64,000 bases of DNA from Massilia sp. METH4 (GTDB taxonomy: Bacteria > Pseudomonadota > Gammaproteobacteria > Burkholderiales > Burkholderiaceae_D), in the NCBI RefSeq assembly GCF_037094685.1, contig NZ_CP146614.1, forward strand, positions 1,612,001 to 1,676,000, read 5' to 3'. The position numbers and the translations under genes were made by a program. How positions within the stretch are numbered: the first letter of the stretch is position 1; each line of letters opens with the position of its first letter. Below are positions 7,735 through 16,034 of the stretch, in pieces. Under the pieces are notes generated by a model. The model saw only the letters and a list, made by a program, of their open reading frames with translations, did no database searches and was not told the DNA's origin.

Positions 7735-9468
7735 TCATTCCCGAGGGGCCATTTTAGCGGCCCCATCCCGGGCGGAAAGGTCGAGATCGAGATATCGCCA
7801 GTTCGTGAATTCGACCGGATGGCGCTTGTAGTTTTTTAGCCACGGTTGTCGGATGTCGGCCGAGATCGGATGCGTCAGCAGCACCCAGGGGTTGTAGGCA
7901 TGCAGCAGGTCGGCCATCTCGTTGTACAGCTTCGTGCGCGCCGGGCTGTCGCTCATGGTCCGCGCCTGCTCGTAGCGCACGTTGTAGGCCGGCAGGTTGA
8001 AGCGGGCATAGTTGGCGCGGCCCACGTTGCCGCCATAGAGCAATTGATAGAAATTGTCGCCGTCGGGGAAGTCCGCGACCCAGTTCGTCTCGAACATCAT
8101 CACCTTGCCCAGGCGGGAAGCCTTGATGATCTCCGTCTTCTTGTCCGTCTTGAACACCACGCGCAGGTGGATGGACTCGAAGGTCTTGCGCCACAGCTCA
8201 TCGCGCAGGCGGCCCACCATCGTCGGTTCGCTGTGCATCGTGAGCAGCAGTGGCCGGCCATCGGGCAGCGTGCGGTAGCCATCCCTGCCCTGGCGGTAGC
8301 CATGGCGGTCCAGCAGCGCACGGGCCAGCGCCAGGTCATGCGCGACGGGGCTGCGATACGCCGGGTCGTATCCGAGCACGTTCGGCGGCAGCGGCGACTG
8401 CGCCTGGATCGCCAGCCCTTTCTTCAGCAGCGCCACGTCCTGCGCGCCGTCGTAGGCCAGCGCGATCGCGCGGCGCAGCGCCACCTTGGCCGGCGTGTAG
8501 CCGCCGATGACGGGGTCTTCCATGTTCATCCACATGTAGTACGTCTGCAGCACGGGGAACGGATCGAGCACCATGCCGCGCCGCGCCAGTTCCCGTTTCA
8601 GCCTTGGCTGCTGCGACGCCGGGTCGAGCACCAGGTCGCGCATCGATTCCGGCACCTGCTCGATGTAGTCGAATTCGCCGTTCAGGTAACCCAGCACGCG
8701 CGACTGGTATTCCTCCATGATCTTTACTTCCACGCGGTCGACCAGCGGCAGCTTCTTCCCCTCCCAGCGCTGGTGATAATCGGGATTGGCGAGCAGGGTG
8801 ATCTTGTCGCTGCGCTTCCATTCGCCGATGCGGAACGGGCCGCTGCCCACCGGGTGGTTACCCATCTGCGCGCCGTACTGTTCCGCCACCTCGCGCGCCA
8901 CCACGCCCGTCGCCGGCAGGGCCAGGTAGAACGGCAGGGCCGGATCGGGCGCGCGCAGGCGCAGTTGCAGCGTGTAGCGGCCGGTGGCCTTCAGGCCGGG
9001 GATATCGGCCGCATGGTTGAAGTTTTTTGCCAAAACGTCATCGCCCAGCAGCTTGCCCTCGAACAGGAACAGCCAGGGCGACTTCAACGCCGGGTCGTAC
9101 AGCCGCTTGATCGTGTAGACATAATCGGCGGCCGTTACCTCGCGCGGCTTGCCGCCGAACGCGGGATCGGGCGTGAAGTGCATGCCGGGCTTCAGGCGGA
9201 ACGTCCAGGTCGTGCCGGCCGCGTCCACCGACGGCATCTTCACCAGCGTGTTCGGGCGCAGCTTCACCGGGCGCGCCTGGTAGTCGTAGCGCAGCATCGG
9301 GTCGAACAGGTTTTCCAGCAGCGACAGGCTGGCCAGGTCGGAGGCGACGGCGGGGTCCAGCCCCGTTTCACCGGTGGACAGCAGGGCGCGCAGTACTTTC
9401 GGTTGCGCCGCCGCGGCGGTGCAGGCTGCAAGCAGCAGAATGGCGGCGATTTTGCGGACGCGTATCAT
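7735..9468 (-). CDS. ABC transporter peptide-binding protein (SBP_bac_5)
   Basis: A 577-residue extracytoplasmic solute-binding protein of the DppA/OppA family. The start MIRVRKIAAILLLAACTAAAAQ gives a compact signal; LAAC also fits a lipobox, so it may be a lipoprotein. Family features include YVYTIKRLYDP, GSGPFRIGEWKRSD and a C-terminal region WLKNYKRHP. Upstream in-frame ATGs at 9480, 9510 and 9522 exist but lengthen the n-region, and the last one lies inside a putative regulatory motif. No permease or ATPase genes are nearby, so it must work with a transporter encoded elsewhere. The neighbouring TonB receptor and LD-carboxypeptidase suggest wall-derived peptides as ligand. Confidence 0.82.
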   Translation of the reverse strand: MIRVRKIAAILLLAACTAAAAQPKVLRALLSTGETGLDPAVASDLASLSLLENLFDPMLRYDYQARPVKLRPNTLVKMPSVDAAGTTWTFRLKPGMHFTPDPAFGGKPREVTAADYVYTIKRLYDPALKSPWLFLFEGKLLGDDVLAKNFNHAADIPGLKATGRYTLQLRLRAPDPALPFYLALPATGVVAREVAEQYGAQMGNHPVGSGPFRIGEWKRSDKITLLANPDYHQRWEGKKLPLVDRVEVKIMEEYQSRVLGYLNGEFDYIEQVPESMRDLVLDPASQQPRLKRELARRGMVLDPFPVLQTYYMWMNMEDPVIGGYTPAKVALRRAIALAYDGAQDVALLKKGLAIQAQSPLPPNVLGYDPAYRSPVAHDLALARALLDRHGYRQGRDGYRTLPDGRPLLLTMHSEPTMVGRLRDELWRKTFESIHLRVVFKTDKKTEIIKASRLGKVMMFETNWVADFPDGDNFYQLLYGGNVGRANYARFNLPAYNVRYEQARTMSDSPARTKLYNEMADLLHAYNPWVLLTHPISADIRQPWLKNYKRHPVEFTNWRYLDLDLSARDGAAKMAPRE

Positions 9469-9519
9469 GTGGCGCAGCATAAAGCAGGCGCTTGCCGTGC
9501 ACCAGCTCATTTTCCCTGC

Positions 9520-9537
9520 CATAACTTTTTCGCATGG
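9520..9537. promoter_or_regulatory. Shared motif CATAACTTTTTCGCATGG between binding-protein and spmAB genes
   Basis: Second copy of the ATAACTTTNNNGNATG motif, in the divergent 166-base region. It could act on the binding-protein gene (minus) or on spmAB (plus, 98 bases before its ATG). No strong sigma-70 hexamers are evident beside it. Confidence 0.3.
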
Positions 9538-9634
9538 AGGACCGGCATTCTTTCATCGCGCACTCTATACTTTGCCTGCAGAATCGAGAATCACCTTCTT
9601 TTGTCCGCTTTGTCCGCCTCATTTCAGTCTGCCT

Positions 9635-10873
9635 ATGTCTCTCAATTACATCTGGGCCGGTTTCTTCCTCGTCGGCTTCGCGGCCGCGCTGGCCCAGTGG
9701 ATCTTCCTCGGCGATACGGAGATCTTCAAGAAGATCATCGACGGCACCTTCGACTCGGCGCGCAGCGCCGTGATGGATATCGCCCTCCCGCTGGCCGGCG
9801 TGATGACGCTGTGGCTCGGCATCATGAACATCGGCGAAAAGGCCGGCGCCATCGCCTGGTTCGCGAAAGTGATCTCCCCCTTCTTCTCGCGCATCTTCCC
9901 CGAAGTGCCGAAGGACCACCCGGCGACCGGCCACATGGTGATGAATTTCTCGGCCAACCTGCTGGGCCTGGACAACGCCGCCACGCCGTTCGGCCTGAAG
10001 GCGATGGAAAGCCTGCAATCGCTGAACCCGAACAAGGATACCGCCAGCAATGCGCAGATCATGTTCCTGGTGCTGCATACCTCCGGCCTCACCCTGATCC
10101 CGCTGGCGATCATGGCGCAGCGCGCGATCCTGGGTGCCAGGGACCCGTCGGACATCTTCATTCCCTGCCTGATCGCCACCTACGTGGCCACCGTGGCCGG
10201 CATCATCGCGGTGTCGATCCGCCAGAAGATCAACCTGTTCGACTCCGTGCTGCTGTCCTGGATCGGCGGCATCACGGCCGCCATCCTGGCGATGATCTGG
10301 TATTTCACGAACTTCCTCACGAAGACGGAGATCGAGACAGTATCGAAAGTCGTCAGCAACCTGATCCTGATGGGCGTGATCACCGTGTTCCTGGTGGGCG
10401 CGATGCGCAAGAAGGTCAACGTCTACGAAGCCTTCATCGAAGGCGCGAAGGGCGGCATCCAGACGTCGATCACCGTGATTCCCTACCTGGTCGGCATGCT
10501 GGTGGCGATCGGCGTGTTCCGTAACGCGGGTGTGTTCGGCTTCATCGTCAGCGGCTTCGAATGGCTGTTCTCGAGCCTCGGCATGAACACGGACTTCGTG
10601 CCGGCCTTGCCCACGGCGCTGATGAAGCCGCTGTCCGGCAGCGGCTCGAAGGCGATGATGATCGATGCGATGCAAACCTACGGCCCCGATTCCTTCGTGG
10701 GCCGCCTGGCCTGCATCTTCCAGGGCTCGGCCGACACCACGTTCTATATCGTGGCCCTGTATTTCGGCTCTGTGGGCATCCGCAAGACGCGCTATGCGAT
10801 TTCCTGCGGCCTGATCGCCGACCTGGCCGGCGTGATCACCGCGATCTGCGTGGCCTATGTGTTCTTTGGTTAA
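9635..10873 (+). CDS. SpmA-SpmB fused membrane protein (nucleoside-recognition/gate domains)
   Basis: A 412-residue polytopic membrane protein with two gate-domain halves. The first (about 1-200) resembles SpmA, with the motif MVMNFSANLLGLDNAATPFGLKAM at about 106-129. The second (about 205-412) resembles SpmB, with PALPTALMKPLSGSGSKAMM. In Bacillus spmA and spmB are separate spore-core dehydration genes next to dacB. Here the fused form precedes a PBP4-type dacB by 9 bases in a non-sporulating lineage. The transported or sensed molecule is unknown; a role with D-Ala-D-Ala carboxypeptidase in wall modification is inferred from the linkage. The start is the first ATG giving the conserved N-terminus; Shine-Dalgarno is weak. 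Confidence 0.85.
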   Translation: MSLNYIWAGFFLVGFAAALAQWIFLGDTEIFKKIIDGTFDSARSAVMDIALPLAGVMTLWLGIMNIGEKAGAIAWFAKVISPFFSRIFPEVPKDHPATGHMVMNFSANLLGLDNAATPFGLKAMESLQSLNPNKDTASNAQIMFLVLHTSGLTLIPLAIMAQRAILGARDPSDIFIPCLIATYVATVAGIIAVSIRQKINLFDSVLLSWIGGITAAILAMIWYFTNFLTKTEIETVSKVVSNLILMGVITVFLVGAMRKKVNVYEAFIEGAKGGIQTSITVIPYLVGMLVAIGVFRNAGVFGFIVSGFEWLFSSLGMNTDFVPALPTALMKPLSGSGSKAMMIDAMQTYGPDSFVGRLACIFQGSADTTFYIVALYFGSVGIRKTRYAISCGLIADLAGVITAICVAYVFFG

Positions 10874-10882
10874 GGAGTAGCG

Positions 10883-12523
10883 ATGCGCTTGCGTCACCTG
10901 GCCCTGATTGGCCTGTTCATCGTTGGCGCCGCGCGCGCCGAATTGCCGGAGCCGGTGTCCCGCCTGGCCCATGCGGCCGGCATTCCCGAAGCGGCGATCG
11001 GCGCCGTCGTGTTGCGCGGCGACACCATCCTCGTCTCGAACGAAGCCGACCGGCCGATGGTGCCGGCATCGACGATGAAGGTGCTCACGGCCGTCGTTGC
11101 GCTGGAAGAACTGGGCCCGGCGTTTCGCGGCCGCACCGAATTGCGCAGCAAGGGCGAGATCGAGGGCGGCGTGCTGAAAGGCGACCTGCTGGTACGAGGC
11201 GGCGCCGACCTGGACTTCACCGAAGATGCGCTGGTGCACATGCTGGAACGCCTGCGCGCGCTGGGCGTGCGCAAGATCGCCGGCGACCTGGTGCTGGACC
11301 GCCAGCTGTTCCAGCCGGCCCGCATGGACATCGGCCGGCAGCAGTTCGACGACGCGCCGGAAGCGTATTACAACGTGGTGCCCGATGCGCTGCTGCTGAA
11401 CATGAACCTGCTGACGGTGGACATGGACTCGACTGGCAAGGGCCGGGTGAAGGCGGCGGCGCTGCCGGAGCTGGATCGCGTGGCGGTGCGCTCCGAGCAG
11501 ACGCTGGTCGATGCCGCCTGCGCAAGCTGGGAAGACGGCTGGAAGCCGCCGACCGTGGCGAAGCACGGCGAGCGCCTGACCGTCGTCCTGCACGGCACCT
11601 TCCCCCGCAACTGCCGCCAGACCTACCGCATCAACGTGCTCGATCGCGACGATTATGCCGACCGCCTGATCCGCGCCACGTGGAAGCGCCTGGGCGGCAC
11701 GATTGCCGGCAGGACGCGCGCGGTGGACCTGGCCGAGCACACGTCGATGCTGGCCGCCGCCGCGACGGCACAGGGCGCGATCGGCACCAGCGATGTGGAA
11801 GCTCCCGAGGCGCTGCCGAACGGCATGGACGCCGACGGCACGCGCCTGCTCGCCCAGCACGTTTCCCGCTCGCTGCCCGAACTGGTGCGCGACATGATGA
11901 AGATTTCGGACAATGCCTGGGCCCGCACGCTGTTCCTGGCGCTGGGCAGCCTGCAAAAGGATGACACGCTGGGCAGCCGCCCGCTGCCGGCCGGACAAAG
12001 GCTGGCGATGCTGATGGTGGCGAACGGCGGCACTGGCGGCAGCACGACACCGGGCGGCGGTGGCGACGCGGCCATGCCCGCCACCACGCAAGCGCGCGCC
12101 GAAGCGGTGATGCGCGACTGGTTCAAGCGCCATGGCATCGACGACAGCGGCATGGTGGTGGAAAACGGCGCGGGCCTGTCGCGCATCGAACGCGTGCGGC
12201 CCGTGCAATTGGCGGCCGTGCTGGCGGCCGCCAGCGAATCCCCGTGGGCCCCGGAATTCCAGGCCAGCCTGCCGATCGTGGCCGTCGACGGCACGATGAA
12301 GCGGCGGCTGAAAGGCACCCAGGCCGCCGCGCGCGCCCGCATCAAGACGGGAACGCTGCGCAACGGCGTGGCGGTGGCCGGCTATGTGCCGGACGCGAAC
12401 GGCGAGCCATGCATCGTGGTGGCCATCATCAATCACGACAATATCGACCACGCCGCCGGGCGCGGCATCGTCGATGCGCTGATCGAGTGGACGGCGAACA
12501 GCAGCGGCGGCAACGCGATGTGA
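10883..12523 (+). CDS. dacB: D-Ala-D-Ala carboxypeptidase/endopeptidase PBP4 (peptidase S13)
   Basis: A 546-residue low-molecular-mass penicillin-binding protein with a signal peptide (about residues 1-19, GAARA). All three active-site motifs are present: Ser63-Thr-Met-Lys66 (PASTMK), Ser342-Asp-Asn344 and Lys488-Thr-Gly490. The long insertion between SxxK and SDN is the normal PBP4 feature. It trims pentapeptide tails and cuts D-Ala-mDAP crosslinks in the periplasm. A Gly/Thr-rich stretch (about 382-395) before the KTG region is a likely loop expansion. It probably shares a transcript with the spmAB fusion. Confidence 0.92.
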   Translation: MRLRHLALIGLFIVGAARAELPEPVSRLAHAAGIPEAAIGAVVLRGDTILVSNEADRPMVPASTMKVLTAVVALEELGPAFRGRTELRSKGEIEGGVLKGDLLVRGGADLDFTEDALVHMLERLRALGVRKIAGDLVLDRQLFQPARMDIGRQQFDDAPEAYYNVVPDALLLNMNLLTVDMDSTGKGRVKAAALPELDRVAVRSEQTLVDAACASWEDGWKPPTVAKHGERLTVVLHGTFPRNCRQTYRINVLDRDDYADRLIRATWKRLGGTIAGRTRAVDLAEHTSMLAAAATAQGAIGTSDVEAPEALPNGMDADGTRLLAQHVSRSLPELVRDMMKISDNAWARTLFLALGSLQKDDTLGSRPLPAGQRLAMLMVANGGTGGSTTPGGGGDAAMPATTQARAEAVMRDWFKRHGIDDSGMVVENGAGLSRIERVRPVQLAAVLAAASESPWAPEFQASLPIVAVDGTMKRRLKGTQAAARARIKTGTLRNGVAVAGYVPDANGEPCIVVAIINHDNIDHAAGRGIVDALIEWTANSSGGNAM

Positions 12524-12620
12524 TGCGGGCCTGGCCCATCGCCGCGCAACCCGTGCCAATCTGGACGGTCGGTCCGGCCGCGTGTATCCTCGCGGCTCTC
12601 TCACGCCTCCAGCAAGGACC

Positions 12621-13592
12621 ATGAACCACAGCAGCGCGGCCGGCGCCACGGCCTCTCCGACTTCGTCCTGGCAAGCCAGGCAATGGATCATCGTTGCCAT
12701 CGCCTTCGCCGCGACGGCGGCGCTGGTCATGTGCTGGCGCTGGGGCGGCACCATCGAGGATTCGCTCGCCTATTTCAATACGGCCCGCTACCTGCGCGGC
12801 GAGATCGCTTTCGATGCCTTGCGCGCGCCCTTCCCGTACCGGCTGGCGATGCCGGCGCTGGCGGCGCTGCTGCCGGGCGACGTGCGCAACAATTTCGCCC
12901 TGCTGAACTGGCTGGCCATGTCGGCGGCGGCGCTGATGCTGGCCGTGGCCGCTGCCAGGGCCGGCCTTTCCAACGCCCGCGCCATCGGCGCCGGCCTGCT
13001 GCTGCTCGTCTCCGTGCCCACCTTCTGGTATGCGCCCTACCTGCTGACCGACCCCGGATCGATCTGCGCGCGCGCCGCCTTCGTGTTGGGCGTGGTCACG
13101 GGTGCGCCCTGGCTATCCCTGGCGGCCGGGCTGGCCGGCACCGCGGTGCGCGAGGAAAACATCCTGCTGCTGGCATGGCTGCTCGCCACGCGCCGCACCA
13201 GCGTACCCACCGGCATCCTGTTCCTGGCGCTGGCGGGCGCCTGGCTGGTGGCGGTACGCTGGTGGATCCTGCCCGGCCTGCCCTCGTACACCTGGGTGCC
13301 CAATATCGGCACCCTGCTGAACGCGTTGCAGGACAAGCGCGGCATGCTGTCGCTGGCGGCGGCATCGGTCATCGTGCTCCCGTTGGCGGCCGCCGGGTGG
13401 CGCCATTGCGCGCCCCGGCTGGCACCGCTGAAGGGGCTGGCCATCCTGATGGCGCTGCCGCCGCTGTACGCCACGCTGTCGGTGCGGGTCGAGGGCCGCA
13501 TCGTGTGGGACCTGTATCCCTTCCTGCTGCCGATCGCGGTTTGCGCGTTTCCCCAGGCTGGCGCGGCCCGCCGGCACGGCGCTGCGCTATAG
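12621..13592 (+). CDS. Polytopic membrane protein, unknown function (GT-C-like?)
   Basis: A 323-residue protein with about eight to nine hydrophobic segments and an AAGGA ribosome site before the ATG. The N-terminal cytoplasmic tail is followed by TM1 and an acidic external loop (GGTIEDSLAYFNTARYLRGE). This, with the FPYRLAMP motif, recalls GT-C glycosyltransferases or their undecaprenyl-linked relatives, but no diagnostic catalytic motif is certain. The last six bases overlap the convergent dipeptidase gene. I cannot assign a reaction. Confidence 0.6.
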   Translation: MNHSSAAGATASPTSSWQARQWIIVAIAFAATAALVMCWRWGGTIEDSLAYFNTARYLRGEIAFDALRAPFPYRLAMPALAALLPGDVRNNFALLNWLAMSAAALMLAVAAARAGLSNARAIGAGLLLLVSVPTFWYAPYLLTDPGSICARAAFVLGVVTGAPWLSLAAGLAGTAVREENILLLAWLLATRRTSVPTGILFLALAGAWLVAVRWWILPGLPSYTWVPNIGTLLNALQDKRGMLSLAAASVIVLPLAAAGWRHCAPRLAPLKGLAILMALPPLYATLSVRVEGRIVWDLYPFLLPIAVCAFPQAGAARRHGAAL

Positions 13593-14210
13593 CACGCGGG
13601 TATAGACGGCGCGCACCCGTTCCCGGTCGCCGCAGTCGAAGTGCCACCACTCAGTCTTGATGCCCACGAAGCCGGCGCTGAACATGGCGTCGCGCAGCAA
13701 TTGCCGGTTGGCGGCCTGCCCGGCGCTCAGCCGGCCGCAGGCCAGCATCTCCTCCTCCAGCGCCGGGTGCGACAGCTCCGTCATGTCGTCGAAGCCGGTG
13801 CCCATGTCCAGTTCGCGCCCAGCTTCGTCGACGATCGTCACGTCCACCGCCATGCCGAACGAGTGGATGGAACCGCGCGCCGGATCGGCCAGGTACATGC
13901 GCAGGTCGGTGCCGGCGAGCGCTTCCCATAGCTGTTCCTGCACGCGGTGCGGGCGCAGCGCATCGAGGATGACCAGCGTGCAGCCGGACCGCAGTTCCGC
14001 CAGCCGGGCGACGGCCCGCTCGATCGCTGCGGCGGCCTCGCGGTGCAGCCACGCGCAGTCGAGCGGCGAGTACAGGTCGCGGCCCACGAAATTGTCGCGG
14101 GTCGCATAGCGCAGGTCGACGCGGATGCCGGCGATCGACGCCAGGTGCCGGTAGTCCGGGTGGCCCGGCACCTGCTCGCTGGTGATCGTGGCGGCAACCG
14201 GGGCTGTCAT
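13587..14210 (-). CDS. ddpX: D-Ala-D-Ala dipeptidase, VanX/DdpX type (peptidase M15D)
   Basis: A 207-residue Zn dipeptidase. The ligands match VanX: His116 and Asp123 in SIHSFGMAVD and His190 in EWWH, with catalytic base Glu187 and Arg86 in ALRPHR. It hydrolyses D-Ala-D-Ala to free D-Ala, here most likely for catabolism or recycling, not vancomycin resistance. No signal peptide is present, so it is cytoplasmic. Its ATG overlaps the stop of the upstream lysR gene (ATGA), implying translational coupling. A D-amino-acid dehydrogenase that could use the product lies at 23.8 kb. Confidence 0.9.
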   Translation of the reverse strand: MTAPVAATITSEQVPGHPDYRHLASIAGIRVDLRYATRDNFVGRDLYSPLDCAWLHREAAAAIERAVARLAELRSGCTLVILDALRPHRVQEQLWEALAGTDLRMYLADPARGSIHSFGMAVDVTIVDEAGRELDMGTGFDDMTELSHPALEEEMLACGRLSAGQAANRQLLRDAMFSAGFVGIKTEWWHFDCGDRERVRAVYTRVL

Positions 14211-15100
14211 GCCGTGCCCAGGCAGGTACGGGCCGCCTGCGCGATGCAGTCGGCCAGCTGGCGGGCACCGTGCGACAGCGGCGAATGCCCGGCCGTCAGC
14301 AGGTACAGCTGGATGCCGATCGCGGGGGTTAAAGGCCGCCGCTGGATGCGCGAGGACGACGCGGCGGTGAACGGGTCGACGACGGCCATGCCGCCCCCGG
14401 CCTGGACGAGCGAGCGGGCGATCTGGTACGTCTGCACCACGGTGCGAAACGTGGGGTGGATGCCCTGCGCCTCGCAGGCGGCCACCACCAGTTCGCCCAG
14501 CGGGTCGTTGTCGGCATAGCCGATCAACTCGCCCTGCAGGCCGCACGGCGACAGCGGCAGCGCCAGCTCGTCGTCGCGCCACGTGCCGGGTGGCGCGATG
14601 GCCGTCATCACGCCCTGCGCAATCGGTTCGGCGACGATGCCGGGGTGGCGCGGATCCTGCAGCGACAGCCCGAAATCCGCTTCGCCCAGCCGCAGCATGT
14701 TGACGATTTCGCTCGTGTGGTGCGTGGCCAGTTCGCAGCGGGTGGTGGGGAAATCGCGGCGCCACTCGCTCATCGCATCCGGCAGCACCGAGATCGCCAG
14801 CGTCGGCGTCGACACCATCCGGATCGTCTCCACGGCGCGGCCCTTCAGGCTCGCGGCCAGCCGGCGGATGCCTTGCAGGTCGCGGTTCAGCTTTTCCGTT
14901 TCGGCGAACAGCCGGTGCGCTTCCGGCTTGGGATACAGCTTGCCGCGCACGCGCTCGAACAGCGGCATGCCGAGCTGCAGCTCGCAGTGCTGCAGCACTT
15001 TCGTGACCGCCGGCTGCGAGATATGCAGCACCTGGGCGGCACCGCTGATGGTGCCGACCTGCATGATGGCGTGGAAGACTTCGATGTGGCGCAGGCGCAT
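14207..15100 (-). CDS. LysR-family transcriptional regulator
   Basis: A 297-residue LTTR. The N-terminal HTH (about 1-60) reads MRLRHIEVFHAIMQVGTISGAA and SQPAVTKVLQHCE, and the effector domain follows. GGGGAG precedes the chosen ATG by 3 bases; an upstream ATG at 15115 is in frame but has no site. It is cotranscribed with ddpX through an ATGA overlap and lies 53 bases after the amidase gene. It could regulate the dipeptidase or the whole recycling operon. The effector is unknown. Confidence 0.88.
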   Translation of the reverse strand: MRLRHIEVFHAIMQVGTISGAAQVLHISQPAVTKVLQHCELQLGMPLFERVRGKLYPKPEAHRLFAETEKLNRDLQGIRRLAASLKGRAVETIRMVSTPTLAISVLPDAMSEWRRDFPTTRCELATHHTSEIVNMLRLGEADFGLSLQDPRHPGIVAEPIAQGVMTAIAPPGTWRDDELALPLSPCGLQGELIGYADNDPLGELVVAACEAQGIHPTFRTVVQTYQIARSLVQAGGGMAVVDPFTAASSSRIQRRPLTPAIGIQLYLLTAGHSPLSHGARQLADCIAQAARTCLGTA

Positions 15101-15153
15101 GGGCTCCCCTTTCACTGGTCAGGATAGGAGAAACGCCGCCACGGTGCAATGCC

Positions 15154-16005
15154 TCAGGGTTGGGTCGGCTTGGCGGCCGTGGCTGCCGGTGCCGGCGGTG
15201 CGGGCGGTTTCGGCGCGGTCAGCACTTCCAGGATCGCCGCGCTCTCCGCGTCGGGCCAGCCATCCCAGTTCGCTTGCCGGTACTTGGTCTGGAACGCCAC
15301 CAGCACATTGTGCGTGGCTTCATCCAGCACGCCGGTGTTCGGCACCGCGTAGCCGTGCTGCGCCAGCTTTTGCTGGAACCATGCGATATCGGGCAACGCC
15401 GTCTCGAAGCGCGCCTTGTGCAGCGCCACCTGGTTTGCGTCCGGCCACAGGATCAGGCCCGCGTCCGCCAGTTGCTTCCACGGGAACAGCGGGCCGGGGT
15501 CCTGCTTGCGCTGCGGCGCGATATCGGAGTGGGCGAGGATGTTTTCCGGTGCCACGTTATGGCGTTTCACCAGGTCCTTCAGCAGCGGGATCAGCTGGTC
15601 GATCTGCGCCTGGGCGAAGGGCTGATAGACACGGCGGCCGTCCGGCGCGAGCGCGAAGCCGGGGTTGACGATCTCGATGCCGATCGAGCTGTTGTTCAGG
15701 TTCGTGAACGACTTCCAGCTCGACAGGCCAGCATGCCAGGCCGCGTTCTTTTCATCGACGAGGGCGTAGAACTTCGGCTGCGGCTCGTCCGTGAGCAGGT
15801 AATGGGCGCTGACATCCTTTTCCGTGAGCAGCATGATCGAGCGCTGCAGATCGGCCACCGTGTAGTGCAGCACGATGAAGCGCACGCGGCTCGCCTGGCC
15901 CTTGGCCGTCAGCGAATGGTCGACCTTGTAGGGCGGCGCGGGCGGGGTGGTGGCGCAGCCGGCCAGCGCGGCGGCGAACAGGGAGGCGAGCAGGATCTTC
16001 TTCAT
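15154..16005 (-). CDS. N-acetylmuramoyl-L-alanine amidase lipoprotein, AmiD-like
   Basis: A 283-residue lipoprotein. The lipobox LAGC puts the lipid on Cys17. The Amidase_2 domain (about 38-180) has Zn ligands His47 (VLHYT), His159 (AHSDIAP) and Asp169 (KQDPG), with Glu111 in GIEI. A peptidoglycan-binding-type domain (about 205-262) follows, then an Ala/Pro tail. This is the architecture of E. coli AmiD, an outer-membrane amidase acting on anhydro-muropeptides. The upstream ATG at 16035 overlaps the kinase stop (TGATG) and may be the coupled start; the second ATG is chosen for its normal lipoprotein signal. Confidence 0.88.
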   Translation of the reverse strand: MKKILLASLFAAALAGCATTPPAPPYKVDHSLTAKGQASRVRFIVLHYTVADLQRSIMLLTEKDVSAHYLLTDEPQPKFYALVDEKNAAWHAGLSSWKSFTNLNNSSIGIEIVNPGFALAPDGRRVYQPFAQAQIDQLIPLLKDLVKRHNVAPENILAHSDIAPQRKQDPGPLFPWKQLADAGLILWPDANQVALHKARFETALPDIAWFQQKLAQHGYAVPNTGVLDEATHNVLVAFQTKYRQANWDGWPDAESAAILEVLTAPKPPAPPAPAATAAKPTQP

Positions 16006-16034
16006 CGGTTGAGTCTCGGTGGCGTCGATGCGCA

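Noticed and set aside
9368..12754. Very long minus-strand open frame (over 1100 codons) antisense to spmAB, dacB and the next gene
   Set aside because: The translation is low-complexity His/Arg/Ala/Gln-rich with no domain; it is a shadow of GC-rich codon use in genes with intact catalytic motifs on the plus strand.
13587..14210. Vancomycin-resistance gene cluster because of VanX-type enzyme
   Set aside because: No vanH, vanA or vanS/vanR genes are present, and Gram-negatives use such enzymes for D-Ala catabolism.
13587..15149. Apparent 520-residue fusion protein ending in the VanX-type dipeptidase
   Set aside because: The extra N-terminal part is an out-of-frame reading of lysR. The true ATG at 14210 overlaps the lysR stop.
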